The translations under genes were made by a program, and so were the position numbers. 64,000 nucleotides of DNA from Chitinophaga deserti. GTDB lineage: Bacteria > Bacteroidota > Bacteroidia > Chitinophagales > Chitinophagaceae. Location: the NCBI RefSeq assembly GCF_003149455.1, contig NZ_QFFK01000004.1, positions 248,001 through 312,000 of the forward strand, in the 5' to 3' direction. The notes under the pieces were generated by a model that saw only the letters and a program-made list of their open reading frames with translations, was not told where the DNA came from and did no database searches. Shown here one piece after another: positions 33,880-42,297 of this stretch; position 1 is the first letter of the stretch; every line of letters begins with the position of its first letter.

Positions 33880-35025
33880 TTATGGATGTGATGGTTGGTT
33901 ATTTGATTCCGGCCGGATGAATCCTTCACTGTCTGCGATATACGCGGCGTTGGAAGCGATCCCTTGCACATCGCTCAGCAGCTGCGTCATCCCGCCCGCC
34001 TGTGCCCCGGTTCGAACCGTAACGGCGCGGTAGCCGGATGGCCCATGCTGGAATACAACGGCTTCCTTACCAAGCCGGATGAGCGCACTGTTAGGCACCC
34101 AGCTGCCTTCTTTGAAGAGAACCGGCAGGTAGGCGGTGAGTAATTGGCCTACCGGGTATTGCCCGCTGAGATACACCCTCGCCCTGCTGAATTTTTCACC
34201 GTTGGCATACAATGGTTCCATGGTGCCGATGGTTCCGTTCCGTAATTCACCTGCTGTTCCCATACCGCCGATGAGTAATCTGCTTCCGGGTGCTGCTGCG
34301 GCGGCTATATCTGCCGGCAGTGCAAACTCGGCGATCATGCGGCCCGTTTTGTAAATGGTGAAAATGTTCTGCCCGGCAGATACGTATTGCCCTTCGCGCA
34401 GCATCACCGGTGAGGCTGCAGGAGCAGGCGCAGCAGTGGCGGCAGCAGGAGCGGCGGCGCTCATATTGGCCATACCATCACCTCCGGCGGGTGCTGCTGC
34501 CGGAGCGGAAGATGCAATGGCTGCGGCGGCTTCTTCAAGGATATAGCCGTCGGCGTTACTATAGAGCGGAATGGTTACGCGCACCTGTCTGCTATGGAGT
34601 ACTTCCCGCACGGTGCTTTCGGGCATGCCCATGAGCAGCAGCTTCTGTTCGGCGGCTTTTTCCATGGCGGGGTCGCCGCTGAGAGCGAGCATTTCCCGCT
34701 GTGCGGCCACCAGTTCGGGTGCGTATATTTCCAGTACCAGCTGGCCTTTGCGAACGGGCTGGTAGTTGTAACGGATGTGCAGCTTTTCGATGCGGCCTGC
34801 TACACGTGCGGGCAGTATAGCCCTGTCGCGGTTATCGTAGCGTATCACGCCGGGCGCTTCCATCACCACGATCCTGCTTTGCGGACGGGGGTAAAGCAGC
34901 AGCAGCGAATCAGCGTTCTTTCCGGAAGCGGCTTCCTTTGTTGCGGAAGGCGCTCCGCTGCCGCAGGCTGCCAGTACAGCGGCCATAGCGGCCACTGCGA
35001 TATTAACGGTATAGCGCTTTTTCAT
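33880..35025 (-). CDS. Second CusB-like RND adaptor, with Ala/Pro-rich insertion
   Basis: 381 residues from MKKRYTVNIAV; an in-frame ATG nine bases up is the alternative. Lipobox LAAC (C21). Core: RVAGRIEKLHIRYNYQPVRKGQLVLEIYAPELVAAQREML, EGQYVSAGQNIFTIYKTGRM, GTIGTMEPLYANGEKFSRARVYL, PNSALIRLGKEAVVF. Residues 165-206 are an insertion of alanine, proline and glycine with one MANM patch, dividing the lipoyl-like half-motifs; it may be a flexible metal-sensing loop. Overlaps the end of the TolC-like gene by 23 bp. Confidence 0.88.
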   Translation of the reverse strand: MKKRYTVNIAVAAMAAVLAACGSGAPSATKEAASGKNADSLLLLYPRPQSRIVVMEAPGVIRYDNRDRAILPARVAGRIEKLHIRYNYQPVRKGQLVLEIYAPELVAAQREMLALSGDPAMEKAAEQKLLLMGMPESTVREVLHSRQVRVTIPLYSNADGYILEEAAAAIASSAPAAAPAGGDGMANMSAAAPAAATAAPAPAASPVMLREGQYVSAGQNIFTIYKTGRMIAEFALPADIAAAAAPGSRLLIGGMGTAGELRNGTIGTMEPLYANGEKFSRARVYLSGQYPVGQLLTAYLPVLFKEGSWVPNSALIRLGKEAVVFQHGPSGYRAVTVRTGAQAGGMTQLLSDVQGIASNAAYIADSEGFIRPESNNQPSHP

Positions 35026-36271
35026 ATTCCACAATCATTTCGTAACGTTTCAATTTTTCGTCCAATACACCGGCCTCGGTCATCGTCAGCGCTTCCCAGG
35101 CGTCTATCACGGCGGGGAGTTGCAAACGGTTTTCCTGGTAGGCGGCGAAGCCTGCATCGAGCGCCTTGCGGAGGGAGGGGATGATCACGGTTTCCATAGA
35201 TGTGATCCGCCTGTCCATCTGCCGGATCTCCGCCTGCATGCCGTACAGCATTCCCTGCGTTTCCTGCAGCATGGCGCTCCGCTCGTTTTCCATAGCGGCA
35301 ATGTTCTGTTCCATGGATTTAATCTCGGAACGGTACATGCCTCTCGACCATGGCGCTATAGGTATGCTGAGCATGCCCATCACGCTGTAAGCCTTTGGCA
35401 TGGCTTTATCCAGCGGTACCATATGATCGAGGCGTATGCGGAAGTCGGGTTTCTTCTCCGCCTGCATGGAGCGGATGCCCAGCTGCATGGTGCGGATGTT
35501 TTCTTCCATCTTCCGGATGTCGTAACGTGCTTCAGCGATGCTGGCAGTATCGTGCCCTGCAGCGGGTGTGAACTGTGGTTCCCAGGTAGTGTCTACCGTA
35601 AACTCCGTCATACCCGGCTGGTTCATCAGGCTGTTGAGCCACGACCGCGATTTGATCACCGCGCCTTCTTCCATGCGCAGCATATTGGCATTTTCTTCGA
35701 GCCGGGCTTCGGCTTTGAAGCTGTTACCGAGCTGCGACTGGTTATACGGATACCGTAGTTTTTCGATCTCCAGCATCATCCGCATAATCTTTTCGTTGCG
35801 GCGCAATACCTGTTGTTTCCTTTCGGAGATCACCCAGCTGTAATACAGTTTACGGGCCTGTGCGCGCAGCTCGTTGAGTGTAACACCCCGTGCCGCGGTT
35901 TCTGCATTACCCTGTGAGGCGATGTAGCGCTTGCGGGCCTGCAGTTTGGCGGGGTTGGGAATATCCTGCTCCAGCTGCAGCATCAGGCTGCCTTTGTCGC
36001 GCCCGTCCATGATCATCTGCCCGGGGTAAGGCGTCATGAAAGTTCCCACACCGGCCATGGGCGCCATCCAGGCGGTAGCGGCATCCGCACTGTGGCGGTA
36101 GCCTTCTGCCTTTTGCGCATAGCTCCGGAGCAAACGGTTGTTGCCGTCGATGCGGGTGAGGATACTATCGAGCGGCAGCTGTTGCGCCACCGCTGCCTGG
36201 CTGCCCAAAAGCAGCAGGATGCTAATGGCCGGAAGGATGTATTTCCAGCTTGCCGTATTTACGTAATTCAT
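35003..36271 (-). CDS. TolC-like outer-membrane efflux protein
   Basis: 422 residues with a Sec signal peptide (MNYVNTASWKYILPAISILL ... AVAQQ). Long coiled helices rich in A, E, Q and R (LEQDIPNPAKLQARKRYIASQGNAETAARG, RQMDRRITSMETVIIPSLRKALDAGFAAYQENRLQLPAVIDAWEAL) are typical of the outer-membrane channel of tripartite pumps (CusC). Its start lies inside the 3' end of the pump gene (50 bp overlap), and its own end overlaps the next adaptor gene, so the cluster is tightly coupled. Confidence 0.88.
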   Translation of the reverse strand: MNYVNTASWKYILPAISILLLLGSQAAVAQQLPLDSILTRIDGNNRLLRSYAQKAEGYRHSADAATAWMAPMAGVGTFMTPYPGQMIMDGRDKGSLMLQLEQDIPNPAKLQARKRYIASQGNAETAARGVTLNELRAQARKLYYSWVISERKQQVLRRNEKIMRMMLEIEKLRYPYNQSQLGNSFKAEARLEENANMLRMEEGAVIKSRSWLNSLMNQPGMTEFTVDTTWEPQFTPAAGHDTASIAEARYDIRKMEENIRTMQLGIRSMQAEKKPDFRIRLDHMVPLDKAMPKAYSVMGMLSIPIAPWSRGMYRSEIKSMEQNIAAMENERSAMLQETQGMLYGMQAEIRQMDRRITSMETVIIPSLRKALDAGFAAYQENRLQLPAVIDAWEALTMTEAGVLDEKLKRYEMIVEYEKALYR

Positions 36272-38156
36272 ATTCTTTCGTCATTAGGAAGATGAGCGGC
36301 GTTACCAGCAGAATGTGTGTGGAGCTGGTGAGCACGCCACCGATCATGGGTAATACAATTGGCTTCATCACATCGGTGCCTACGCCGCCTGCCCACAGTA
36401 CGGGTACCAGGCCGAAGAGGGATACGCACACGGTCATGAGCTTGGGGCGGAGCCGTTTGGCTGCACCGTGTATCACATATTCACGCAGATCGTCGCGGGT
36501 AATGGTGGCGGAGCTGTTGCCTTTGAGTGCAACGAGTTGCTGCATGGCATCATTCAGGTAAATAACCATCACGATCCCCGTTTCCACGGCTATACCGAAT
36601 AGTGCGATGAACCCTACCGCCACGGCTACTGAAAGGTTGGCCCCCCAGATCCAAATGATGTAGGCGCCGCCGATGAGGGCGAATGGTACGGTGATCAGGC
36701 TGAGGAATGCTTCCCGCACAGAGCGGAAGGCGAAATAGAGGGAAGCGAAGATGATCACCAGTACGATGGGTGCTATCCACAACAGGGTGCGCTGGCCACG
36801 TACGAGGTTCTCATATTGCCCGCTCCATTCGAGGAAATACCCCTGCGGCAGTAAGCCTTCCTGCCCGCGGAGCTGCTTCATGGCGTCTTCCACGGTGCTG
36901 CCCAGGTCGCGGCCACGTACGTTGAAGAGTACGGCGCCACGGAGCATAGCATTATCTGAGGTGATCATGGGCGGACCGCTCTCCAGTTCCACATCGGCCA
37001 CCGCACTCAGCGGTACTTCCCCGAAAGCGGGAGAGGCCAGCGGTATACGGCGGATCTGGTCAAGGCTGTTCCTGTAATCCTGTGCCAGCCGCAGACTGAT
37101 GGAGAACCGGCGCCTTCCTTCGATGGTGGTACCGATAGGTGCCCCGCCCAGTGCGGTTTCTACGGTCTGGTTCACGTCGTCGGCACTGAGGCCGTAGCGT
37201 GCCAGATCGTTCCTGCGGATATTGATGCCGAGATATTTACCGCCGGTTACAGGCTCCACATAGAGGTCTGTTACGCCGGGTGTGCCTTCCAGTGCCTGGC
37301 GTACCCGTTCGGATACACTGGCTATACTATCGAGCCGCTGGCCGTATACTTTCACGCCTACGTCTGTCCGGATACCGGTAGAAAGCATATTGATCCTGTT
37401 GATGATGGGCTGCGTCCACCCGTTTACCACACCGGGTATCTGAAGCAGACTGTCCAGCTCACGGATGATGCCTTCTTTGTCTTTCCCTTCCCGCCATTGA
37501 TCTCTGGGTTTCAGCATGATGATGGTTTCGATCATACTGATGGGGGAGTTATCGGTTGCTGTACTGGCCCTGCCGGCTTTGCCCAGCACTTTATCTACTT
37601 CAGGTACCGATTTGATGAGGCGGTCCTGCACCTGCAGGATGCGCTTGGCTTCTGTATTGGAGATGTCGGGCAGGGTAACGGGCATAAAGAGGATGCTCTG
37701 CTCATCGAGCGGGGGCATAAACTCTGTACCCAGACTTTTCAGCAACGGTATAGCAATCACTAATGCCGCGATGTTGATGGCGAGCGTGGTTTTGCGCCAC
37801 CGCAGTACTACGCGGATAATGGGTTCGTAGATACGTTCGAGGGTGCGGGTAACAGGGTGTGCACTGTCGGGACGGAACTTTCCTTTCATGAAAATGGAAA
37901 TGAGTGCCGGCGCCAAAGTGATCACCAGCAGGGCATCCACGATCATGATGAACGTTTTGGTGAAGGCCAGCGGGTGAAACAGCTTGCCTTCCTGCCCGGT
38001 GAGGAGGAACACGGGAAGGAATGAGGTGATGATGATCACCGTCGCAAAGAACACCCCGCGCGACACCTGTTTGCCCGATTTGGCGATGATATCCAGCCGT
38101 TCTTCTTCACTGATCCAGGAAGGTTCGCGGCGGAATAACCGTTTTATGAATTTCAT
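36222..38156 (-). CDS. CusA-like heavy-metal RND pump, C-terminal part (split gene)
   Basis: 644 residues from MKFIKRLFRREPSWISEEER. It begins in the cytosolic loop after the fourth membrane helix of a CusA-type protein and runs through the rest: helices 5-6 (VFFATVIIITSFLPVFLLTGQEGKLFHPLAFTKTF), the second periplasmic half (EFMPPLDEQSILFMPVTLPDISNTEAKRIL, SPISMIETIIMLKPRDQWREG, GVKVYGQRLDSI) and the last six helices (GFIALFGIAVETGIVMVIYLNDAMQQL). A full CusA is about 1050 residues; the two parts here total 1075. The start overlaps the stop of the N-terminal part as ATGA. Confidence 0.9.
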   Translation of the reverse strand: MKFIKRLFRREPSWISEEERLDIIAKSGKQVSRGVFFATVIIITSFLPVFLLTGQEGKLFHPLAFTKTFIMIVDALLVITLAPALISIFMKGKFRPDSAHPVTRTLERIYEPIIRVVLRWRKTTLAINIAALVIAIPLLKSLGTEFMPPLDEQSILFMPVTLPDISNTEAKRILQVQDRLIKSVPEVDKVLGKAGRASTATDNSPISMIETIIMLKPRDQWREGKDKEGIIRELDSLLQIPGVVNGWTQPIINRINMLSTGIRTDVGVKVYGQRLDSIASVSERVRQALEGTPGVTDLYVEPVTGGKYLGINIRRNDLARYGLSADDVNQTVETALGGAPIGTTIEGRRRFSISLRLAQDYRNSLDQIRRIPLASPAFGEVPLSAVADVELESGPPMITSDNAMLRGAVLFNVRGRDLGSTVEDAMKQLRGQEGLLPQGYFLEWSGQYENLVRGQRTLLWIAPIVLVIIFASLYFAFRSVREAFLSLITVPFALIGGAYIIWIWGANLSVAVAVGFIALFGIAVETGIVMVIYLNDAMQQLVALKGNSSATITRDDLREYVIHGAAKRLRPKLMTVCVSLFGLVPVLWAGGVGTDVMKPIVLPMIGGVLTSSTHILLVTPLIFLMTKEYELRKYGKLEIHPSGH

Positions 38157-39448
38157 GATGCGTTCGGTTTTTGTTCGGCCTGCCACTGGGCATACCGTTC
38201 GGATAAATGTTTGTACGCGTTTTCACTCATGATGATCCCATTGTCCACAATCACACCAATCGCGAGGGCAATGCCTGTGAGCGACATGATGTTGGACGAG
38301 ATGCCGAACGCGTTCAGGAGTATAAAGCTGGCGGCCAGCGTAATGGGGATCTGGATGAGGATGCTCAGCGCACTGCGCCAGTGGAAGAGGAATACCAGTA
38401 CCACCAGCGATACCACGATCATTTCTTCGATCAGCGTGTGCTTGATGGAGCTGATGGATTCGCGGATGAGTTCGCCACGGTCGTACACGATATCGAATTT
38501 CACATTGGCAGGCAGCCCGCGCGATACTTCTTTCATCTGTTCCTTCACCCGTTCAATCACTTCCGCCGCATTTTCTCCATACCGCATCACCACGATGCCG
38601 CCTACACGTTCTCCTTCACCGTCCTGGTCAAAGATGCCGAGGCGCGGCTCACCGGTCATTTGTACGGTAGCCACATCGGCAATACGTACGGGCGCACCAT
38701 TCACGTTTTTGATGGCGATCTGTTCCATATCGGTGATGGAACCCAGGTAACCGGTGGTTTTAATGATGTACCCGATATCGCTCATCTCGAACTTGCGGCC
38801 GCCGGATTCGTTGTTGTTGCGGCGTACGGCTGCAATCACATCGGCCGGGGAAAGGCCGTAGTAGAGGAGCTTATTGGGATCTGCTGTAACCTGATATTGC
38901 TTCTGGAAGCCGCCGAACGAAGCGATTTCGCTCACGCCTTTCACGTTTTGCAGGGCGAATTTGATGTACCAGTCCTGCAGCGCTCTTTGCTCGCCAAGGT
39001 CTACACCCGGCGCCTCCAGGGTATACCAGAGGATGTGGCCTACGCCGGTACCGTCTGGCCCCAGTTGGGGTGTTACCCCTTCGGGGAGCGTGCGGGAAGC
39101 GGTGCTGAGTCTTTCCAGTACACGTTCCCGTGCCCAGTATACATCGGTGTCGTCTTCAAAAATGACATAGATGAAGCTCATGCCGAACATGGAAGAGCCG
39201 CGTACATATTTAATCTGGGGGAGGCCCTGCAGGTTGGTTACGAGCGGGTAGGTGATCTGGTCTTCCACCAGCTGGGGGCCGCGGCCCATCCATTCGGTGA
39301 ATACGATCACCTGGTTTTCGGAAAGGTCCGGGATGGCATCTACCGGGTTTGTTTTTACGGCATACCATCCCCAGCCGAACAGTACCGCCGCCAGTATCAG
39401 TACGGTGATACGGTTGCGGACGGACCATTCAATGATCCTGTGTATCAT
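38153..39448 (-). CDS. CusA-like heavy-metal RND pump, N-terminal part (split gene)
   Basis: 431 residues. First membrane helix (NRITVLILAAVLFGWGWYAV), periplasmic porter domains (PVDAIPDLSENQVIVFTEWMGRGPQLVEDQITYPLVTNLQGLP, VRGSSMFGMSFIYVIFEDDTDVYWARERV, GLSPADVIAAVRRNNNESGG) and helices 2-4 (MIVVSLVVLVFLFHWRSALSILIQIPITLAASFIL, GIALAIGVIVDNGIIMSENAYKHL). The frame then closes at a TGA overlapping the ATG of the C-terminal part. Both halves are required to make one proton-driven Cu/Ag exporter. Whether the split is natural or the result of a frameshift is discussed under findings. Confidence 0.9.
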   Translation of the reverse strand: MIHRIIEWSVRNRITVLILAAVLFGWGWYAVKTNPVDAIPDLSENQVIVFTEWMGRGPQLVEDQITYPLVTNLQGLPQIKYVRGSSMFGMSFIYVIFEDDTDVYWARERVLERLSTASRTLPEGVTPQLGPDGTGVGHILWYTLEAPGVDLGEQRALQDWYIKFALQNVKGVSEIASFGGFQKQYQVTADPNKLLYYGLSPADVIAAVRRNNNESGGRKFEMSDIGYIIKTTGYLGSITDMEQIAIKNVNGAPVRIADVATVQMTGEPRLGIFDQDGEGERVGGIVVMRYGENAAEVIERVKEQMKEVSRGLPANVKFDIVYDRGELIRESISSIKHTLIEEMIVVSLVVLVFLFHWRSALSILIQIPITLAASFILLNAFGISSNIMSLTGIALAIGVIVDNGIIMSENAYKHLSERYAQWQAEQKPNAS

Positions 39449-39462
39449 AAGAAAGGGATTTA

Positions 39463-39798
39463 TTAGTTACGCTCGTACCGGCAGCAGCCTGGCAGGTTCT
39501 GGTATACGGAATCGGTTGCTTTGAAAGGACCGGAATCGTGCCCGGCCTGTGCAATCTTTTTCCGTACATCATCTTTCTTAACAGTGGCCGAATCATATTT
39601 CACGGTCATTGTTTTTGCTTTTACATCCCATACGGCGCTGGTTACACCGGGGATCAATGCTGCTTTTTCAATACGTTTTTTACACATCCCGCAGTTACCG
39701 GAAACGGTGAACGAATCGGTTTTTACTGACTGGCCAAATGCAGTTTGCGTGGCGAATATGGACAAAGGAAGGGCTAAGAAAGAGAGGATCTTTTTCAT
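39463..39798 (-). CDS. Periplasmic heavy-metal-associated (HMA) domain protein
   Basis: 111 residues. Signal peptide to about residue 22 (FATQTAFGQ). HMA fold 28-95 with the metal motif SGNCGMCKKRIEKAA (GxCxxC-type) and the fold's second half AVWDVKAKTMTVKYDSATVKKDDVRKKIAQAGHD. A CC pair near the end (LPGCCRYERN) may add ligands. Probably a copper chaperone feeding the pump coded 14 bp downstream. Confidence 0.92.
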   Translation of the reverse strand: MKKILSFLALPLSIFATQTAFGQSVKTDSFTVSGNCGMCKKRIEKAALIPGVTSAVWDVKAKTMTVKYDSATVKKDDVRKKIAQAGHDSGPFKATDSVYQNLPGCCRYERN

Positions 39799-39870
39799 GA
39801 TGGGTGATTTGAAATGTTGTAAAATCGGATCGGGTTGGTTATTGATACGAAACGGTTAGGGGAACCGGTA

Positions 39871-40245
39871 TCAGATCCGGAAATGGCAGTGGAGAATATG
39901 CGCGGGAACAGGCGGCAGGGGCGGGGGAGCGGTTGCTGCCACAGGCGCGGGGGAAGGGATTTCGTACACCGGTAAGGTGGCTACGGGAAAGGCGATGGCC
40001 TGGGAAACGGCCAGCATATCCTGCACGGCCTTGGCGGCTACCTGCTGATCTTTCTCGAGCTTAACGGTGTGGTGTACATCTTTGCAGCACTTTTTGCAGC
40101 AGGAGTCGCCGCATTCATGTGCTTCCTCATCATGCCAGAGGCTCACGTCCACCAGCTTTTCCATGCAGTAGTGCATATGGAAAGTGGCGCCGGTAGAAGT
40201 GCTCACGTAGAGCAGGGCCAGTATGACAGTGAGGAATTTCTTCAT
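39871..40245 (-). CDS. HYC_CC_PP-family protein
   Basis: 124 residues from MKKFLTVILALLYVSTSTGA. The naming features are all present: HYC in FHMHYCMEKLVD, paired cysteines in CGDSCCKKCCKDVHH, and a proline-rich tail (APPPLPPVPAHILH). These Bacteroidota proteins lie near metal-efflux genes and probably bind metal in the periplasm. First gene of the efflux cluster, with a -7 element at 40252-40259. Confidence 0.9.
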   Translation of the reverse strand: MKKFLTVILALLYVSTSTGATFHMHYCMEKLVDVSLWHDEEAHECGDSCCKKCCKDVHHTVKLEKDQQVAAKAVQDMLAVSQAIAFPVATLPVYEIPSPAPVAATAPPPLPPVPAHILHCHFRI

Positions 40246-40251
40246 GCTCCA

Positions 40252-40259
40252 CAAATGTA
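40252..40259 (-). promoter_or_regulatory. -7 element TACATTTG for the efflux cluster
   Basis: On the minus strand TACATTTG lies six bases before the ATG of the HYC_CC_PP gene, implying an almost leaderless start. No clear -33 TTTG at 19-20 bp. Confidence 0.5.
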
Positions 40260-40312
40260 GGCGACCGCTTCGGCAGAAGTGTTACATAATTTTGCAAAGT
40301 TTTATATTTCTC

Positions 40313-41179
40313 CTACATGATGCGTTTCAGGCGCACTTCGCGGTAAATTTCAAACGGCACTTCCCGCGCGCAGGCGGTACCATCTTCCTTACAGTTCAGT
40401 TTAAGCTGCAGCTTTAATCCGTTTTCCATCACAGCTTCGCGGATATACCCGCCTTTACGCTGCAGTGTACTGCGGATGATAAAATACTCCCTGCCATACT
40501 GGAAATTCATCAGGCCCTGCCCGGCGGGGAATTGCATCTGGAAGTTGTTGAGCGTATCTCCGGCAACGGGCTTTTCCATGCCCGGCAACAGGAACTGCAG
40601 GCAGGGAACCGCCGGCGGCATAAAATCAGTTTGAAGCCGTATCGTGGATTTGCCGAGCCCCGTCATTGCCACGGAAATTTGGAGGCAGTCTTCTCCTTTG
40701 AGAATGGTAGTGCCATTGGCAAAATCTCCTTTAACCGGGTAATGTTTGGCCAGCCGCATACCAGGGCGCACGAGTTCGGTAGCGCGGGATTGTTTACCCA
40801 CGGCTACATAGAAAGTGTTGAAATCCGTAATTGCCCCGGTCATTGCGGCATTGCGCAGGGGAGGCATGGGTAAGGCCCCGCTGTCGTGCAGCGATATGCG
40901 GTAAGCCGGTGTAGCCAGTGCATCGGCCGTATGATCTGTTGTATCTCCTTTTGCAATGCTGCGGTTAGACAGCCAGCGCACTTCTTCCCAGGGCACCCCG
41001 GCACTGTCCACAACGGTGATCTCACAAACGGCAACGGTTACGGCGTTTAAAGTGCCATTACGGTAAGCGGTAGTTTCCAGCTGGTATTTATACCGTTCGC
41101 CGGTCCGGTAAGTGCGTTTTACGGGAGATTGGGCAGCAGCAACTGCCGGAAGCAGGAACAGGGCAAGGCATAAGCGCAT
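40313..41179 (-). CDS. Exported protein of unknown function
   Basis: 288 residues with a signal peptide (MRLCLALFLLPAVAAAQ). Beta-rich throughout (RYKYQLETTAYRNGTLNAVTVAVCEITVVDSAG, GEDCLQISVAMTGLGKSTIRLQTDFMPPAVPCLQF, NFQYGREYFIIRSTLQRKGGYIREAV) and three late cysteines. No domain recognised. Same strand as the efflux genes but 67 bp upstream of the HYC_CC_PP start, which has its own promoter. Confidence 0.7.
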   Translation of the reverse strand: MRLCLALFLLPAVAAAQSPVKRTYRTGERYKYQLETTAYRNGTLNAVTVAVCEITVVDSAGVPWEEVRWLSNRSIAKGDTTDHTADALATPAYRISLHDSGALPMPPLRNAAMTGAITDFNTFYVAVGKQSRATELVRPGMRLAKHYPVKGDFANGTTILKGEDCLQISVAMTGLGKSTIRLQTDFMPPAVPCLQFLLPGMEKPVAGDTLNNFQMQFPAGQGLMNFQYGREYFIIRSTLQRKGGYIREAVMENGLKLQLKLNCKEDGTACAREVPFEIYREVRLKRIM

Positions 41180-41400
41180 ATAAGCAGGGTTGAGGGGGAT
41201 AAGATGATATTTCTTAAAGATACGAATCTCCGGAAAGCGGAACAGCCTCCGGCAGAAACCCTGAAAACATACTGTAAAATACTGTCAACTAATAAAATTA
41301 TTTATGTGCATAATTGTGCAGGCTCAGGCTGGTTCACCGGCATCCTTCCGGCATGGTTCAGGGCAGCTTATTCCGTAAATAAGGCATATTTCCGGAATAG

Positions 41401-41474
41401 ATAAGCCGCCCTTAAGCCGCCTATAAGCCGCCCATATCCCGCCCATAAGCCGCCCCTATATAAGGGCGGCTTAT
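41401..41474. repeat. Short tandem repeat of ATAAGCCGCCC with an inverted copy
   Basis: Five units of about 11 bp (lengths 11, 10, 12, 11 and 11; the fourth is degenerate, ATATCCCGCCC) cover 41401-41455. An inverted copy, GGGCGGCTTAT (41464-41474), pairs with the fifth unit to give a perfect 11-bp stem and 8-base loop. It lies in a 442-bp gap with no open frame of note between 41180 and 41621. Confidence 0.85.
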
Positions 41475-41621
41475 CTGCGGCTTAACCCCGGGATATATAC
41501 GTTTTATTGACAGCTTATGTATACAATAAGGATAGCGTTGACATTCAGTATACAGGGAAGAAGGATGCGTATATCCGGGAAAAGGATCTTCGTTATATTG
41601 CAGCACTAATTTTTTATCCGG

Positions 41622-42296
41622 ATGACGACAACGCAGGAATCAACGAACCAGACCGTGATCAACGCCACGGTGGCATATGTGAAACAGGAACTGGCCGGCG
41701 CCGAAGGGGGGCACGACTGGTGGCATATTTACCGGGTATGGCAACAGGCCCGGCAGATTGCGCTGCATGAAGAAGTGGACACACTGGTGGTAGAGCTGGG
41801 GGCGCTGCTCCACGATATCGCAGATTCAAAGTTTCATGGCGGGGATGAGGAGATAGGGCCGGCTAAAGCTGAGGCCTTCCTGCGCGGATTGGGCGTCAAT
41901 GAATCAGTAATTGAACCCGTAACCCAGATCATCCGGCATATATCGTTTAAAGGCGGTAATGAGGCACGTACGTACTGGTCGGCCGAGCTGGCTGTGGTAC
42001 AGGATGCCGACCGGCTCGATGCTTTGGGGGCGGTAGGCATCGCAAGGGCATTCAATTACGGAGGGTTCCGTAACCGTGCGCTGTACGATCCGGAAATTGC
42101 GCCGGACATGCACATGTCGAAAGAAGCCTATAAAACTTCGGCTTCCCCCACCATCAATCATTTCTATGAAAAATTACTCCTGCTGAAAGACAGGATGAAT
42201 ACCCCCACCGGCAAAGCCCTCGCCGAAGAGCGCCATGCCTTTATGGAACTGTACCTCGCACAGTTTTACCGGGAGTGGAACGGACAGGTGAAATAA
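41622..42296 (+). CDS. HD-domain phosphohydrolase
   Basis: 224 residues. Metal ligands of the HD fold: H31 and H35 in HDWWHIYRVW, HD at 64-65 (LLHDIADSKF), and D128-D130 (VVQDADRLDALGAVGIARAF). The sequence is of the YedJ type, small HD hydrolases acting on phosphomonoesters or nucleotides. Convergent with the GlxA-type gene, one base between stops. Confidence 0.88.
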   Translation: MTTTQESTNQTVINATVAYVKQELAGAEGGHDWWHIYRVWQQARQIALHEEVDTLVVELGALLHDIADSKFHGGDEEIGPAKAEAFLRGLGVNESVIEPVTQIIRHISFKGGNEARTYWSAELAVVQDADRLDALGAVGIARAFNYGGFRNRALYDPEIAPDMHMSKEAYKTSASPTINHFYEKLLLLKDRMNTPTGKALAEERHAFMELYLAQFYREWNGQVK

Positions 42297-42297
42297 C

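Noticed and set aside
32853..33920. Plus-strand open frame opposite the adaptor gene
   Set aside because: Cysteine- and arginine-rich translation typical of antisense reading of a real gene.
36222..36271. Internal TolC start that would avoid the 50-bp overlap with the pump gene
   Set aside because: Any later start would remove the signal peptide; overlap accepted.
38153..38186. Pump gene as simple pseudogene
   Set aside because: Both parts are complete, in one operon and joined by ATGA; a recent sequencing frameshift is possible but not the simplest reading, so it is kept as two CDS.
38207..39466. Long plus-strand open frame opposite the CusA N-terminal part
   Set aside because: Histidine- and glycine-rich antisense frame without recognisable motif; opposite a clear pump gene.
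41180..41621. tRNA or other structured RNA gene
   Set aside because: Only the short repeat and its hairpin are seen; no cloverleaf or T-loop motif.
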